From positions 1 to 64,000 of the forward strand of contig CALLFA010000041.1 of the NCBI GenBank assembly GCA_937997635.1: DNA of 64,000 nt. The letters run 5' to 3'. Numbering within the stretch: the first letter of the stretch is position 1; every line of letters starts with the position of its first letter. The notes below the pieces were generated by a model that saw nothing but the letters and a program-made list of their open reading frames with translations, had not been told where the DNA came from and made no database searches. The translations under genes and the position numbers were made by a program. Positions 19,353 to 29,346 of the stretch are shown here, piece after piece. Source of the DNA: an uncultured Saprospiraceae bacterium (GTDB lineage: Bacteria; Bacteroidota; Bacteroidia; Chitinophagales; Saprospiraceae).

Positions 19353-21389
19353 CTACAATCGAATGTTCACCCCAACATATACATTACGCTCCTGACTAGG
19401 TTCAAAAAATCGTGAACCAAAGGCATTGATTCGAATATTGTCATTGTAAAGTGTATTGAAAATATTATTCACACCAAAAAATGGCTTCAATTCTACAGAT
19501 CCCAATGGAAATTGAAAACCAGCATTTACATTAAATAATGAGTAAGCATTGTCTTCTACACTATTGGCATCATTTGTAAATAAACTACCAATATAACGAT
19601 GTTGCACACTCACCTGAATTTGGTCCGTCTGATATGCCAATTTCCAAGAACCTTGATGAATAGGGATCGCTGGCAACCGATTGCCACTAAATTGATTTCC
19701 ATTTATAAAAAAGTCATCATAAGTGAAATCAGAATAGCTGTACATACCTGAAGCTGTCCAGTTGTTCGCAAAGACGTATTGCCCAGATAATTCAATACCC
19801 AATCGGTTAGTAGATCCTGCATTTCTAAAAAACTCGCGATCGGGAAATTCTTCTAATTCAAAGGGCACTAAATCATTTTGTGACCGAACATAAAACAAGG
19901 CAAGATTTCCATTTAGTTTAGAACCATTCGCTGATAATCCTAATTCAAAATTATTTGCAGTCTGAGGATCCAGTGATGAGTTGAATCCACCTTCTCCACT
20001 AGGATTTGAAGATAACTCTGTTAATGCAGGTGTTTCAAAACTTTGTCTGAAATTGATGTAAGTAGAAAGCCCGTCAATCAAGCTATAATTAAAACCAAGG
20101 CTTTGTGAGAAATTGGACAAATTTATGGTACCTGAATCATCACCATTCGACAAAAAGGCGTCTGCAGCTTCTAAGCGATTGATGTCATATCGCAAGCCTA
20201 GAAACACACCGAGTTTGCCAAAGTTGGCAGAACCCAAATAATAAAAAGCAATATTTCTAAATGTTTCTAATTGGTCTAGAGTCTGGTCTCCTTGTACACC
20301 TTCATTGTTGAAAAAGCGTTGTCGGTCATCCGCTTGATTGGCAAAATCAAAGCCTATTTTACTCGAAATCACTCCATTTGTTTGTATGTGCTTTTGTGTC
20401 AAACTTGCACCAGCACCCCAATAGTCTCTGCCAAGATCAATCCACCCACCAAAACCAAAAGGCAGTAGACCAGTAAAGTTTCTTGCGGAATAAAAAGCAT
20501 ATGATTCCAGACTTGTGTTCTTTACTTTTAGTGGTGTCTCATAATGTACACTCAACTTAGTGTGGTTGATGCTTTCGCCAGTTTGGAACAACACATTTCT
20601 ATCGCGCGCCTGTCTTCTATTTTCTGCTACTAATTCGGCATTTATACCACCTGGGTCATCGGCAATAGGGCTGTTTGTATAATTAAAGCCTAACCGCAAT
20701 TGTCCACCAGAGTCAAAATCTTGAATCAATTTGATGTTTGCTGCATGTTGTTCTAAACTGCTTTGGTCCCTGTAGCCATCCAAACCAGTAAAGAGATAAT
20801 TAGCAATGACTGTCGTATTGTCAGAAACCCAACCACCATTCAATGAATATTTTTGAAGACCATAAGAACCCAATGTAGTCCCTGCTTCTAAGTAATTCTT
20901 ATCAACATTATCTAAAGTGCCAATGTAAATGACTCCTCCAGAAGCATTCCCATATAAGGATGATGAAGGGCCATTAATCACTTCAAGCGATGAGACTGTC
21001 GACAACATCAAATTGTCTAATTGGCCCTGACCATCTGGTGTGGTTTCAGGAATGCCATCGATAATCAATTTTACACCTCTGATGCCAAAGGCCGATCGAG
21101 CACCGAAGCCACGGATAGATATACGTAAATCTTGCGCATAATTAGAAGCATTCAAACTAAAAAGGCCTGGTGCTTCTGTGACGTATTCTTGTAAGGATAG
21201 CTGTGCTTTTAAAAAATTATTCTTGGTAAAATCTCTTTTGAAAACGGCTAGTGGTGTATTATTTGACTCATCAAAAATACGCAAAGACTTAATGGTCACC
21301 ACTTCAATACTGTCTTTAACGGTATCCTGCCCACTAAGACTTAACAACACACTCCAAAAACAAAACACCAGTAATAAACCTTTGCGCAT
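19353..21389 (-). CDS. TonB-dependent outer-membrane receptor
   Basis: 678 residues. A signal peptide (about 1-20, ending LSLSGQ) leads into a plug domain at about 45-160 with the usual landmarks SIRGFGARSAFGIRGVKLIIDGIP and EVINGPSSSLYGNASGGV in fragments. The rest is a 22-strand-type barrel, ending with the aromatic/hydrophobic C-terminus NVYVGVNIRL. There is no N-terminal carboxypeptidase-like extension and no SusD partner beside it, so it looks like a siderophore, metal or cobalamin transporter of the FecA/FhuA kind rather than a SusC. The substrate cannot be read. It stands alone, with the MITE-like repeat immediately downstream. Confidence 0.9.
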   Translation of the reverse strand: MRKGLLLVFCFWSVLLSLSGQDTVKDSIEVVTIKSLRIFDESNNTPLAVFKRDFTKNNFLKAQLSLQEYVTEAPGLFSLNASNYAQDLRISIRGFGARSAFGIRGVKLIIDGIPETTPDGQGQLDNLMLSTVSSLEVINGPSSSLYGNASGGVIYIGTLDNVDKNYLEAGTTLGSYGLQKYSLNGGWVSDNTTVIANYLFTGLDGYRDQSSLEQHAANIKLIQDFDSGGQLRLGFNYTNSPIADDPGGINAELVAENRRQARDRNVLFQTGESINHTKLSVHYETPLKVKNTSLESYAFYSARNFTGLLPFGFGGWIDLGRDYWGAGASLTQKHIQTNGVISSKIGFDFANQADDRQRFFNNEGVQGDQTLDQLETFRNIAFYYLGSANFGKLGVFLGLRYDINRLEAADAFLSNGDDSGTINLSNFSQSLGFNYSLIDGLSTYINFRQSFETPALTELSSNPSGEGGFNSSLDPQTANNFELGLSANGSKLNGNLALFYVRSQNDLVPFELEEFPDREFFRNAGSTNRLGIELSGQYVFANNWTASGMYSYSDFTYDDFFINGNQFSGNRLPAIPIHQGSWKLAYQTDQIQVSVQHRYIGSLFTNDANSVEDNAYSLFNVNAGFQFPLGSVELKPFFGVNNIFNTLYNDNIRINAFGSRFFEPSQERNVYVGVNIRL

Positions 21390-21581
21390 AGCACCAAATT
21401 AAGTTTCGAATCCAAATATGTCCATAATCAACAAACTAGCAAGGTCTTTGGCTACTTTTTCTATTATTTGTGACCATTTGCAACCAATTTTCACATACAA
21501 ATGCAAGTAACCGCTTCTAATTAAGATTTATTCTAAATAAACTCCAATTTCTGAGAATCTGTATTTTTTCTAATCAAACCT

Positions 21582-21589
21582 TACATTTG
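21582..21589 (+). promoter_or_regulatory. Bacteroidota-type -7 box for sdhCAB
   Basis: TACATTTG matches the TAnnTTTG consensus read by the primary sigma factor of Bacteroidota. It lies 25 bases before the sdhC ATG. The matching -33 TTG element is weak. It is the only good candidate in the gap between the divergent TonB receptor and sdhC. Confidence 0.5.
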
Positions 21590-21613
21590 TAAAACAGAAA
21601 AATTGACTATGCC

Positions 21614-22294
21614 ATGAAATGGATTCTACAATTTTTTACTTCTAGCATTGGGCAGAAGATTATCATGAGCCTGACTGGGTTGTTTTTAATTTTATTCTTA
21701 ACGGTGCATTTGATAGGTAATATATCTCTTTTGTTCCAAGATGGAGGAGCCTCGTTTAATGCATATACTGAATTTATGGGACATAACCCCGTCATTCAGA
21801 CAGTATCGAAAGGCAACTTCCTCTTCATATTCCTACACGCCATACAGGGCATTCTCCTTTATTTTAAGAATAAATCTGCGAAAGGGTCTAAGTACGCAGT
21901 CTCTCCCAAAAACAATGTGAGTTGGGCTTCTAAGAATATGGCTTTGCTCGGGACTTTAATTCTTGCTTTTATTTTAATGCACCTTGGCCATTTTTGGTTG
22001 CGCTTCAAGTTCTTTAGCGATATGCCTTCAATAGCTTACGATGGTGTGGAGATATTGAATGCTTATGAAAGCGTATCTATCATATTTTCAAATCCAATTT
22101 GGGTCATTTGTTATCTTATTGGGTTGGTAGCTCTCAGTTTTCATTTGTGGCACGGCTTTGCAAGTGCATTCCAAACACTAGGAATCAATCATAAAAAATA
22201 TACGCCAATCTTAAAAGGTCTAGGGTACGGATACGCTACCCTTATTCCTCTTGGATTTGCGATAATTCCATTATACATGTATTTCACTAATTAA
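21614..22294 (+). CDS. sdhC: Succinate dehydrogenase cytochrome b558 membrane subunit
   Basis: 226 residues with five hydrophobic helices, as in the single-subunit, di-heme cytochrome b of type B succinate:quinone oxidoreductases. It begins with the family signature SSIGQKIIMSLTGLFLILFLTVHLIGN. Histidines suited to heme ligation are at HLIGN, HAIQG, HLGHFW and HLWHGF. It anchors the SdhA/SdhB catalytic pair on the inner membrane and passes electrons to menaquinone. It starts the operon sdhC-sdhA-sdhB, 12 bases before sdhA. Confidence 0.93.
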   Translation: MKWILQFFTSSIGQKIIMSLTGLFLILFLTVHLIGNISLLFQDGGASFNAYTEFMGHNPVIQTVSKGNFLFIFLHAIQGILLYFKNKSAKGSKYAVSPKNNVSWASKNMALLGTLILAFILMHLGHFWLRFKFFSDMPSIAYDGVEILNAYESVSIIFSNPIWVICYLIGLVALSFHLWHGFASAFQTLGINHKKYTPILKGLGYGYATLIPLGFAIIPLYMYFTN

Positions 22295-22306
22295 GATCTG
22301 AACCAC

Positions 22307-24298
22307 ATGAAATTAGACAATAAAGTACCACCAGGCGAGTTAGCCGAAAAATGGGTGAAATATAAATCGACGATGAATCTTGTTGCACCAAACAACAAGA
22401 GACGGATAGAGATTATTGTTGTTGGTACCGGATTGGCTGGAGCTTCTGCAGCTGCTACTTTGGGTGAGCTTGGATATAAAGTCAAGTGTTTTACCTTCCA
22501 CGATAGTCCTAGACGTGCACACAGTATTGCCGCTCAAGGCGGAATTAACGCTGCTAAAAATTACCAAAATGATGGTGATAGTGTCTATCGTTTGTTTTAC
22601 GACACAATCAAAGGTGGCGATTATAGAAGTAGAGAAGCTAATGTCCACAGACTTGCAGAAGCTAGCACAGACATTATTGATCAATGTGTTGCTCAAGGTG
22701 TTCCTTTCGCAAGAGAATACGGTGGCTTACTTGCCAACAGATCTTTCGGGGGAGTACAAGTGAGTCGAACCTTCTACGCAAGGGGTCAAACTGGTCAACA
22801 GTTATTGATCGGCGCTTATCAAAGTTTGGCAAGACAAATCGCCAAAGGAACGGTGACCATGTACAATCGTCATGAGATGCTTGATCTGGTAAAAGTTGAC
22901 GGCAAAGCCAGAGGCATTATTGCTAGAAATTTATTGACAGGTGAGTTAGAAAGACATGCTGCGCACTGCGTGGTATTGGCAACAGGAGGATATGGCAATG
23001 TATATTATCTGTCTACAAACGCTATGGGCTCAAATGTATCTGCTGCTTGGCGAGCAGTGCGGAGAGGCGCCTTAATGGCAAATCCATGTATGTGTCAGAT
23101 CCACCCAACATGCATTCCAGTTTCAGGAGACTATCAATCTAAGTTGACATTGATGTCTGAGTCACTTCGGAATGACGGTAGAGTATGGGTGCCGAAATCT
23201 GTAGAAGACGCAAAAGCGATTCAAGAAGGAAGAAAAACGGGATTGGATATTGCCGAAGATGATAGAGATTACTACTTGGAAAGAAGATATCCAGCATTTG
23301 GAAACTTGGTCCCGCGTGATGTCGCATCAAGAGCAGCCAAAGTCGCTTGCGATGAGGGCAAAGGTGTGAGTCCGACAGGCTTGGCAGTGTTCTTAGATTT
23401 TACTTCTGCTATACAGCGTTACGGTCAACAAGAAGCCAACTCTCAAGGCATTTCTGCAAATGCAGCAAAGATTACAGAACTAGGAACTGCTGTCATCGAG
23501 AAAAAATATGGTAACCTTTTCCAGATGTATGAAAAGATTACTGGCGAGAATCCATATGTGATGCCTATGAAAATTTATCCAGCCATTCACTATGTAATGG
23601 GAGGTCTATGGGTAGATTATAATTTGGAAACAAATGTACCAGGTTTATTTGCTTTAGGCGAAGCTAATTTCTCTGATCATGGAGCCAATCGGTTGGGTGC
23701 TTCTGCACTGATGCAAGGACTGGCTGATGGCTATTTTGTCATTCCATACACAATCGGTCAATTCTTATCAGGAGAAATCCGCACCCCTGAAATCAGTAAT
23801 GAAACTGCTGAGTTTATGGAAGCAGAAGAAGCAACTAGAAACCGATTACAATCGCTTTTAGATATAAAAGGAAATCAATCAGTAGAGAGTTTCCACAAAC
23901 GACTAGGCAAAATAATCTGGGAGTATTGTGGTATGAGTAGAAATGCAGAAGGCTTGAAAAAAGCAAGAGGCTTAGTCAGAGATCTGAAAAAAGAATTCTA
24001 CAGCGATTTGTTCATTCCTGGCACGATGAATGAATTTAATCCAGAATTAGAGAAAGCGGCACGTGTTGCAGATTTTATGGAGTTAGGCGAATTGATGACA
24101 CTCGATGCTTTAGAACGCAATGAATCTTGTGGCGGTCACTTCCGTGAAGAATTTACGACTCCAGAGGGAGAAGCAAAACGTGATGACGACAGATATGCAT
24201 TTGTATCCGCATGGGAATGGGATGATGACAATCCTGTGCTGCACAAAGAAGAACTCATTTTCGAAAATGTTGAATTGAAAACCAGAAGTTATAAATAA
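22307..24298 (+). CDS. sdhA: Succinate dehydrogenase/fumarate reductase flavoprotein subunit
   Basis: 663 residues, typical of the long type B flavoproteins of Bacteroidota. FAD binding is seen as [12 protein letters not shown] near 35-46. The covalent FAD-linking His is in [15 protein letters not shown] near 66-80. The GG-rich [16 protein letters not shown] motif and the [21 protein letters not shown] region near 445 complete the fold. The enzyme oxidises succinate to fumarate on the cytoplasmic face, linking the TCA cycle to respiration; fumarate reduction is also possible in this family. Its stop overlaps the start of sdhB by one base. Confidence 0.95.
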   Translation: MKLDNKVPPGELAEKWVKYKSTMNLVAPNNKRRIEIIVVGTGLAGASAAATLGELGYKVKCFTFHDSPRRAHSIAAQGGINAAKNYQNDGDSVYRLFYDTIKGGDYRSREANVHRLAEASTDIIDQCVAQGVPFAREYGGLLANRSFGGVQVSRTFYARGQTGQQLLIGAYQSLARQIAKGTVTMYNRHEMLDLVKVDGKARGIIARNLLTGELERHAAHCVVLATGGYGNVYYLSTNAMGSNVSAAWRAVRRGALMANPCMCQIHPTCIPVSGDYQSKLTLMSESLRNDGRVWVPKSVEDAKAIQEGRKTGLDIAEDDRDYYLERRYPAFGNLVPRDVASRAAKVACDEGKGVSPTGLAVFLDFTSAIQRYGQQEANSQGISANAAKITELGTAVIEKKYGNLFQMYEKITGENPYVMPMKIYPAIHYVMGGLWVDYNLETNVPGLFALGEANFSDHGANRLGASALMQGLADGYFVIPYTIGQFLSGEIRTPEISNETAEFMEAEEATRNRLQSLLDIKGNQSVESFHKRLGKIIWEYCGMSRNAEGLKKARGLVRDLKKEFYSDLFIPGTMNEFNPELEKAARVADFMELGELMTLDALERNESCGGHFREEFTTPEGEAKRDDDRYAFVSAWEWDDDNPVLHKEELIFENVELKTRSYK

Positions 24299-25041
24299 TG
24301 AAGCTAACATTAAAAATCTGGAGAGAAGGAGGCGTATATGCGAATGGCAAATTAGAAACCTATCAGGTAGAAGCCAGCGAGCACATGTCTTTCTTAGAAA
24401 TGCTGGACGTACTCAACCAGCAATTAATCGAAGAGAAAAAGGACCCAGTTGCCTTTGATCACGATTGCCGTGAAGGCATTTGTGGTTCGTGCAGTATGGT
24501 CATCGATGGCAGACCTCATGGTCCTCAAACGGGAACCACGACTTGTCAACTTCACATGAGACATTACAAAAACGGCGACACCATTGTAGTCGAACCATAT
24601 AGAGCAAAAGCGTTTCCTGTCATCAAAGATTTGGTCGTAGACAGATCAGCCTTTGACAGAGTCATTCAATCAGGCGGATACATTTCTGTCAATACAGGTC
24701 AAGCTCCTGATGGTAACGCTATTCCAATCGAAGGAGATACGGCAGCCAAGTCATTTGATGCTGCTACCTGCATCGGTTGTGGTGCATGCGTCGCAGCTTG
24801 TCCAAATGGATCTGCCATGTTATTTACTTCAGCTAAAGTCTCTCACTTAGGCTTACTGCCTCAAGGTAAAGTTGAACACGAAAGACGTTCACAGAAAATG
24901 GTTGCTCAGATGGATAAAGAAGGATTCGGCATGTGCTCCAATGTCGGCGCCTGTGAAGCTGAATGTCCCAAGGAGATTTCATTGGAGAATATTGCGCGGA
25001 TGAATAGGTCTTATATTGGGTCAGTCTTTTCTAGCGAGTAA
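24298..25041 (+). CDS. sdhB: Succinate dehydrogenase iron-sulfur subunit
   Basis: 247 residues. Cysteines for the [2Fe-2S] cluster are in [11 protein letters not shown] near 56-66, followed by a fourth Cys in TTCQLH. The second domain has [17 protein letters not shown] near 157-173 and [15 protein letters not shown] near 213, for the [4Fe-4S] and [3Fe-4S] clusters. It passes electrons from the flavin of SdhA to the cytochrome b heme. The ATG overlaps the end of sdhA (TAATG), indicating translational coupling. No hairpin terminator follows; the next 230 bases are AT-rich repeats. Confidence 0.95.
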   Translation: MKLTLKIWREGGVYANGKLETYQVEASEHMSFLEMLDVLNQQLIEEKKDPVAFDHDCREGICGSCSMVIDGRPHGPQTGTTTCQLHMRHYKNGDTIVVEPYRAKAFPVIKDLVVDRSAFDRVIQSGGYISVNTGQAPDGNAIPIEGDTAAKSFDAATCIGCGACVAACPNGSAMLFTSAKVSHLGLLPQGKVEHERRSQKMVAQMDKEGFGMCSNVGACEAECPKEISLENIARMNRSYIGSVFSSE

Positions 25042-25282
25042 TACTTTATGAATGTTTAATGTTAAATTTTTAATGTTGAATGAAGGTGAAGAGAGAGTAA
25101 TTATCCATTACACATTAAACACCTGACAGCTTAAAGGCGATTTTGAATGTTTACTCGGAGTTTTGTTCTTATGTTTACGATCAATTAAACATTAATCATT
25201 TAAAATTAAGCATTAACATAACTCGGAGTTTTCTTCCTGTCATACGGACAATTCAACATTAAAAATTTAAAATTAAGCATGA
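25042..25282. repeat. AT-rich imperfect tandem repeats
   Basis: ACTCGGAGTTTT occurs at 25153 and 25221 (68 bases apart), each followed by a CAATTAAACATTAA / CAATTCAACATTAA and an AAATTTAAAATTAAGCAT-like segment. Earlier bases hold looser copies of AATGTTTAATGTT. The last ATTAAGCAT supplies the stop codon and final Ala codon of the AarF gene. Nothing else is seen between sdhB and that gene. Confidence 0.65.
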
Positions 25283-26574
25283 CCATAGCGTACATCAATC
25301 TCCGCCCCAATCAAATGCATCAATTGATACAAGCCAAAAAATGTTCTGTTGATGTAAATAAAATGCTGGCTTCCACGATTCAGACTGTAGGAAGAAAATA
25401 ACGTTTCTTTAGCCACTTTTTCACCTGCTTCTGTTATTTCATCAAAAAAGGCTTGATCACTAAAGTCCCAAGACTCTTGTTTGAAAGGACGTAAGATCAA
25501 AGACAACATATCGTGGAAAATGTTGATGTAATATTCGCGTTCTTCTTCACTGTCGTCCTTGTGTAGAATCTCTAGTTTGTACAATAAGTCTATGAATCGT
25601 TTGTCATCATCCAATACAGCAGGATCCATCAACTCAAAGAACGGAGCAATAAATTCATCTGGGATTTTTTTGGTACAGCCAAAATCAAGGACACAGATTT
25701 TGCCTTCTTCTGTTATCAAAATATTACCGGGGTGAGGATCTGCATGCACTTTCTGTAATGTGCCAACTTGATACATATACAGATCCCAAATCTTTTGACC
25801 AATTCGATTTCTTTCTTCTTGTGAGGCATCGGACTTTGCAAAATCTGGTAAATGTAGGCCGTCGATCCAATCCATCGTAAGCACGCGATTACTAGACAAC
25901 TCTGGATAATACGTCGGAAAGACATAGCCATCCAACTTCGAGCATGCGTTTGTAATCTCCTGACTATTTTTTAATTCTAGGTCGTAATCTGTTTCTTCTA
26001 TCAGTGTTCGTTTGACTTCTAGAAAATACTTGTCTGCTTCTTCGCCGCTCATCCGCATAATCTTATACGCTATCGGCCGAATAACTGCTAGGTCAGAATC
26101 GATAGAATCAGCCACGCCTGGATATTGAATTTTGACGGCTAATTTTTTACCATCTAACGTGGCTTCGTGTACCTGCCCGATGCTAGCTGCGAAACTTGCT
26201 TCGTAGTTGAAGGTATCAAAAATGACATCAGGGTTTTTGCCCCAATACTTGCGAAAGGTCTTTTTGACAAGTGGGATGGAAAGAGGTGGAACGGAGAACT
26301 GTGCTAGTGAAAATTGATCTGCGTATTCTTTAGGCAACAGACTTTTCTCCATACTCAACATTTGAGCAATTTTGAGTCCGCCGCCTCTTAATTCCATCAA
26401 GCTTTCCATGATGGCAGTTGCATTCTTTTCATTCAATTTGGATTCATCGCCATCGCCGCCGAGCAGTTTAGAACCAAGATGAGAAGCATAGTTTTTACCA
26501 ACGGTTAAGCCTGTCCCTATTAATTTGCCTGCACGTTTGATTTTCCCTGTTGGAATGTGCTTGCTTGTTTTCAT
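25273..26574 (-). CDS. AarF/UbiB (ABC1) family atypical kinase
   Basis: 433 residues with the hallmarks of the ABC1/UbiB protein-kinase-like family. The KxGQ-like motif near the N-terminus appears as LKIAQMLSM. The Ala-rich loop replacement is ASFAASIGQVHEA. The invariant Lys is in AVKIQYPGV, and the catalytic and metal-binding motifs are HADPHPGNI and LDFGCTKK. Relatives support quinone synthesis (UbiB) or lipid homeostasis; a link to menaquinone or lipid metabolism here is inference. It lies three bases downstream of a TetR-like gene on the same strand, a pairing that suggests regulation by, or joint work with, that protein. Confidence 0.88.
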   Translation of the reverse strand: MKTSKHIPTGKIKRAGKLIGTGLTVGKNYASHLGSKLLGGDGDESKLNEKNATAIMESLMELRGGGLKIAQMLSMEKSLLPKEYADQFSLAQFSVPPLSIPLVKKTFRKYWGKNPDVIFDTFNYEASFAASIGQVHEATLDGKKLAVKIQYPGVADSIDSDLAVIRPIAYKIMRMSGEEADKYFLEVKRTLIEETDYDLELKNSQEITNACSKLDGYVFPTYYPELSSNRVLTMDWIDGLHLPDFAKSDASQEERNRIGQKIWDLYMYQVGTLQKVHADPHPGNILITEEGKICVLDFGCTKKIPDEFIAPFFELMDPAVLDDDKRFIDLLYKLEILHKDDSEEEREYYINIFHDMLSLILRPFKQESWDFSDQAFFDEITEAGEKVAKETLFSSYSLNRGSQHFIYINRTFFGLYQLMHLIGAEIDVRYGHA

Positions 26575-26577
26575 AGC

Positions 26578-27240
26578 TTATTTCTGTATTCTCTCTTGCC
26601 AAATAAATTTACCAAAGTCAAAGATACTCTTTACAGGAGTGAGGTCCATCAGATCACAAGCTGCCTTGACACTTTTTTCGATAGCCAAATCTGTTTTCTC
26701 ATAATCTGGAGACGTATCGTTGTGCCAGAAATCCAATAGAAACAACAACTGACTGTAAAAGCCTTCACCATACACTTTATCTCCGACCTTATTGATGACC
26801 TGCCCTATCTGCGAAGACTGAAATAATGAATCTGATTGATAGGCCTGATTAATGAAATGAGTAAACACCTCCTTCATTTTTGATAAGACAGATACCATTT
26901 TCAGTTTGCCATGATGATCGATGCTAGACGTACAAAATGCCGCATTCAAGCCACAATTCTCAAAAAACAAATAATACACAGACAACAACCGCTGTCTAAA
27001 GTCAAATTGCCGAAACTGCGGATCTTCCATTGCGGTCTCTACAGCCGCCTCCACAAGCGCTTCCCAAACGAGTTTGTCACCATCTTCAAAATCACCCATA
27101 TGTTCGCGAAATTGGTCCACAGGAATCTTGGTTTTCTTACAAAATTCTTCTGTCGAGCCGTCATAGCCGTGTATGGTGACATGTGTCATATAGCTCTCTA
27201 AGATGTCTTCTTTCGTGTGTATTTTCTTCTTTCGTGGCAA
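26578..27240 (-). CDS. TetR-like protein (regulator-like, paired with AarF kinase)
   Basis: 220 residues, all helical, with the length and N-terminal layout of TetR regulators: KEDILESYMTHVTIHGYDGSTEEFCKKTKIP resembles the first three helices, in pieces. The DNA-recognition helix is less basic than usual, so DNA binding is not certain. The C-terminal part (about 70-215) looks like a ligand-binding or dimerisation domain with several aromatic residues. The start is TTG at 27240; the first ATG (codon 18) would remove helix 1. It is followed three bases later by the AarF kinase gene. I infer co-expression and perhaps autoregulation. Confidence 0.65.
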   Translation of the reverse strand: MPRKKKIHTKEDILESYMTHVTIHGYDGSTEEFCKKTKIPVDQFREHMGDFEDGDKLVWEALVEAAVETAMEDPQFRQFDFRQRLLSVYYLFFENCGLNAAFCTSSIDHHGKLKMVSVLSKMKEVFTHFINQAYQSDSLFQSSQIGQVINKVGDKVYGEGFYSQLLFLLDFWHNDTSPDYEKTDLAIEKSVKAACDLMDLTPVKSIFDFGKFIWQERIQK

Positions 27241-27383
27241 TGGGAATCGTTTGTCTGGTAGTATAACGTCTGAAGTGGAGATAGGTTGTTTTTAGATTGA
27301 TTTTCTAAAGCATTTAACCTGATAGGTAATCTAATTGATGAGAGTAAAGCATGTAAACGTAGAACATATCGTATAATTGTCCA

Positions 27384-27413
27384 TAAAAAAAGGCCGTAGT
27401 TCACTACGACCTT
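27384..27413 (-). terminator. Intrinsic terminator beside tRNA-Asn fragment
   Basis: Read on the minus strand: AAGGTCGTAG, a TGAA loop, then CTACGGCCTT followed by a run of seven T. The stem has one mismatch. It sits four bases past the tRNA-Asn 3' fragment and would terminate a tRNA transcript if the tRNA had once been whole at this place. Confidence 0.7.
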
Positions 27414-27416
27414 CAT

Positions 27417-27455
27417 TGCGCTTCCTCAAGGACTTAAACCTTGGACCCTCTGATT
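27417..27455 (-). repeat. Duplicated 3' half of tRNA-Asn (att-like fragment)
   Basis: 39 bases identical but for one change to 28365-28403, which is the 3' half of tRNA-Asn from the anticodon stem through the T arm and acceptor to just past the discriminator base. No 5' half follows: the acceptor partner and D arm are missing. This is the pattern left by integration of an element into a tRNA 3' end, which restores a complete gene at one end and leaves a fragment at the other. The two copies are 948 bases apart. Confidence 0.75.
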
Positions 27456-28316
27456 CCATTTGGATCACTTGAGTAATTATGAAAAAATTAGTTTAGTGAG
27501 TCTTTTTGTATTATTATCCATCTTCTATTTTGTTTTATGTGGAGCAACTTACTTTGTCCATATTTACTCATAGCAAATGAAGAATTCTTCCAATTAAAGA
27601 TAAAGGAACAAAAAAACTATTTTTAAATCGGCTAGATTCCTTGAATAACCTTAAAGGTTTGAGAACAAATATAAAGATTATTGGACTTGATTTATCCAAA
27701 TAGGATGCTCTAAAAAATTATCTAAAATGTTTGAGTAAGCATACACTACTAAAAATAATCATTAATTTATTCAAAATTAAGCAAAAAGAAGTGAATTCGA
27801 AGTTAATGGTGACTCATTGTACAATTTGCGAAGAAAACAAATAAGAATCAATCAAATCAATCTCATTTATCGTCTATAACGGATCAACTAACCTAAAGCA
27901 AGTCAAATACTGTCAAATTGAACTAGATCAAAACAAGCAATACAATCACCTTTATTCATTAAACTTAGATTTCTTGTTTACTCTGCTCGGATATAAGACT
28001 CACTCGTTCCAACTCCCTACCTAAATTTTGAATTTTTTACATGCCCCGTCTAATTCGTTAGAAACCAATTTTGATTTGAAAATTTGAAATTTTACTTTTT
28101 AAACCCTTTGATTGACAAATTGCAGGCTGAAAACATTAGTATATTATTGATGTATAACATTGTAAGCTCTCGCAAACTCATTCTTAAAAATCATGAATAT
28201 TCTTCCAAATAGCATGGTTGTTATGATACAGGTTAGCTTTCCAGAACATACTGCTATTGATCTTCATCTATCAATATTCACTATTATACCTTAACTTTGT
28301 TATGAAAATGTTCATA
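27456..28316. other. Gene-free AT-rich segment between tRNA-Asn copies
   Basis: About 0.86 kb, strongly AT-rich, with no open frame of useful length on either strand and no integrase or other recognisable gene. If the flanking tRNA copies are att sites, this is a decayed or very small integrated element. I see no internal repeats. Confidence 0.5.
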
Positions 28317-28355
28317 ATAAAAAAGGAGCTATAATCGTATTTGATCATAACTCCT
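28317..28355 (-). terminator. Intrinsic terminator downstream of tRNA-Asn
   Basis: On the minus strand AGGAGTTAT and ATAGCTCCT pair (one G-T) around a 14-base loop and are followed by six T. It lies about 12 bases past the tRNA 3' end. Confidence 0.75.
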
Positions 28356-28366
28356 TGATAATGATG

Positions 28367-28440
28367 CGCTTCCTCAAGGACTTGAACCTTGGACCCTCTG
28401 ATTAACAGTCAGATGCTCTAACCAGCTGAGCTAAGGAAGC
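28367..28440 (-). tRNA. tRNA-Asn (anticodon GTT)
   Basis: A 74-base cloverleaf on the minus strand. The acceptor GCTTCCT pairs with AGGAAGC and the discriminator base is G, as expected for Asn. The D arm contains AGCTCAGCTGGTTAGAGC. The anticodon stem TCTGA/TCAGA encloses CTGTTAA with anticodon GTT, and the T arm contains GGTTCAAGTCC. CCA is not encoded. A terminator follows. The 3' half is repeated at 27417. Confidence 0.93.
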
Positions 28441-28532
28441 ATTCAGCGGCTGCAAATTTAAGATTCCTTCCAATATTCTGCAATAGACAGGCATAAATAT
28501 TTAAAATTAGTATATCTCTTGTTGATTCACTA

Positions 28533-29042
28533 TCAAAAGTGTGATCTATACTTGTTTTTAGCCATGGAGGCTCCATTAGAGACACCGGCTACATATACTC
28601 TTTTGGTGTCGTGTTCGTAGTTTAGCGCGATTTTTTCTATTAAACTATTAATGAACAAGACATCATCAGTAGATGGGTTTCCAGATGCATCTGCTCTGCA
28701 GTCATTCCATCCGCGTTTTCCTTCAGGACCTTTTTCTCCATTTGGGACAACCACAATAAATTCTTGCTCATGTGCTAAATCAAGCCAAACTTTCTGAGGA
28801 GCATTTCCTATTCCCTTTCCAATACTTTGATTAGCACTTCCACCATGTCCATGAAGTAAAATAACGAGAGGCTTGCTTTTTGAATCCTTGGGATATTGGA
28901 TATGATATTCTCGAGTAATATCATGTATTGATATTGTTTGATCTCTTTTTAAAATGGTGTTCCTGGTCGTTTGAGTTTTATTGACAGCGCAAGAACCAAA
29001 AAACAGAACAGTTGATATAATAAGTACAGCATAAATTCTCAT
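28533..29042 (-). pseudogene. Truncated lipoprotein esterase (PHB depolymerase/feruloyl esterase-like)
   Basis: 169 residues from the ATG at 29042. A lipoprotein signal (MRIYAVLIISTVLFFGSC) precedes an alpha/beta-hydrolase of the LpqC/feruloyl-esterase kind: LVILLHGHGGSANQS for the oxyanion region, VVVPNGEKG, GWNDCRAD, and the nucleophile elbow GVSNGAS near 160. Relatives continue for about 120 residues with the catalytic Asp and His. Here similarity stops right after the nucleophile, and the frame ends 12 residues later without a continuation in another frame. The break lies about 100 bases from tRNA-Asn, so loss of the 3' part probably accompanied rearrangement at that tRNA. It may still be transcribed but should be inactive. 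Confidence 0.7.
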
Positions 29043-29346
29043 ATTCAAAATTAATAAATGTTTTATATAGATATAGTTGAATGACAAGTATAACAGAAAT
29101 CAAACAAGAAATAAATGACATGAACAATTTGACGAAACATTAACTTGACTTAGGATAAGCATTGTTGGCTATGACGCACCAATATTTGTTTGGGGTTTAG
29201 CAAAATATGAAATAAGTTGAGGTGTAGGATAAAGCGTACCAAAAATAAATAGGACTTTAAATTTCATTTTATTTCTACAAGATTATTGGATTAAGAAGCC
29301 AATAGAATAAACATAAGGTATTTTACAACATCTATAGATAGAGGTC
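29043..29346. other. Intergenic region without recognised features
   Basis: About 300 AT-rich bases between the truncated esterase and a small membrane protein. No open frame, strong hairpin or repeat from the other families was found. Confidence 0.5.

Noticed and set aside
27417-27455. A second functional tRNA gene
   Set aside because: Only the 3' half is present; the acceptor partner, D arm and anticodon loop are missing.
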